Source: PALSA-607 sp036510735 (GTDB lineage Bacteria; Actinomycetota; Actinomycetes; Acidothermales; Acidothermaceae). Taken from it: DNA of 12,782 nucleotides. Under the pieces are notes generated by a model. It did no database searches. It was not told the origin of the DNA and was given only the letters and a program-made list of their open reading frames with translations. Numbering within the stretch: position 1 is the stretch's first letter; the number at the start of each line of letters is the position of its first letter. The position numbers and the translations under genes were made by a program. Of the stretch, positions 12,483 through 12,782 are shown piece after piece. Location: NCBI GenBank assembly GCA_036510735.1, contig DATCDK010000208.1, positions 1 to 12,782 of the forward strand, written 5' to 3'.

Positions 12483-12782
12483 GTGAAGGCGACGATCTAC
12501 TCGATCGCCGAGCGGTGCGGCGTCTCGCCCTCGACGGTGTCGCGCGCGCTGTCGCGCCCGGAGCTGGTGAGTGCCGAGCTACGCACCAGGATTCTCGGCA
12601 TCGCCGACGAGTTGGCATATCGCCCCAATCGCCATGCCAGAGGCCTCGCCGGAGGGACCACGGGCATGTTCGGCGTCACGGTGCCCGACATTGCCAACCC
12701 CTTCTTCCCCCCCGTAGTGCGCGCGCTAGAAAAGCTGGCATGGCAGGAGGGAAGGTCCTTGCTCCTCGTTGACACAGCTGAG
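12483..12782 (+). CDS. LacI-family transcriptional regulator, 3'-truncated by window edge
   Basis: The first 100 codons of a LacI/GalR-type repressor are present. Residues 4-24 are the helix-turn-helix (TIYSIAERCGVSPSTVSRAL), residues about 40-58 form the hinge helix region (ADELAYRPNRHARGLAGGT), and then the sugar-binding-type core begins (GMFGVTVPDIANPFFPPVVRALEKLAWQEGRSLLLVDTAE). GTG at 12483 follows a GAGG eight bases upstream; an in-frame GTG at 12474 is an alternative start. It is transcribed divergently from the transport operon, the usual arrangement for a LacI repressor controlling the neighbouring uptake genes. Most family members respond to sugars or nucleosides; the ligand here is unknown because the effector domain is cut off. 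Confidence 0.93.
   Translation, partial: MKATIYSIAERCGVSPSTVSRALSRPELVSAELRTRILGIADELAYRPNRHARGLAGGTTGMFGVTVPDIANPFFPPVVRALEKLAWQEGRSLLLVDTAE

Overview
The window looks like a GC-rich actinobacterial chromosome segment. The supporting signs are strong G/C bias at third codon positions, an actinobacterial-type cytochrome oxidase subunit I, a 7Fe ferredoxin of the mycobacterial FdxA kind, a permease-ATPase fusion of a type common in Actinobacteria, and frequent GTG starts. I cannot name the genus from the sequence.

Left third (1-4393), respiratory and redox genes. It opens inside ctaD (haem-copper oxidase subunit I, lacking its N-terminus). A small AhpD/CMD-family protein follows with a strong ribosome binding site. 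Positions 2137-2607 hold no intact gene, but a minus-strand stretch there (2209-2340) reads like the first ~40 residues of nitrate reductase NarG. Divergent from that relic is a winged-helix regulator with three C-terminal cysteines (2626-3339). It converges on a 7Fe ferredoxin gene (3408-3764, minus), whose upstream region carries a 16-bp tandem repeat and an AT-rich palindromic promoter region. A four-helix membrane protein of unknown function (3911-4393, minus) ends this part. My reading is the remnant of a nitrate-respiration or low-oxygen locus that has lost narGHJI.

Right two thirds (4525-12782), one uptake operon with two regulators. Reading leftward on the minus strand from a promoter near 12370-12399, the order is: family 5 substrate-binding lipoprotein, DppB-like permease, a DppC-DppD fusion (permease plus ATPase), a second ATPase (DppF-like), an unusual cytosolic protein in which a LamG fold is split by a seven-repeat propeller-like insert, and an FCD-type GntR regulator. 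Most junctions overlap or nearly touch, so this is very probably one transcript. A LacI-family regulator is transcribed divergently and is cut off by the right window edge. The LacI regulator and the lectin-like protein suggest a carbohydrate or glycoconjugate ligand, although the transporter belongs to the peptide/opine/oligosaccharide class; the substrate is not readable from sequence.

The most notable non-coding signals are two matching operator-like sites (TTGWTCGWCAA) 65 bp apart in the lacI/operon divergent region, one on each promoter, and a perfect 15-bp inverted repeat inside the first codons of the DppB gene, just after the binding-protein stop codon. No RNA genes, insertion sequences or CRISPR arrays were found.
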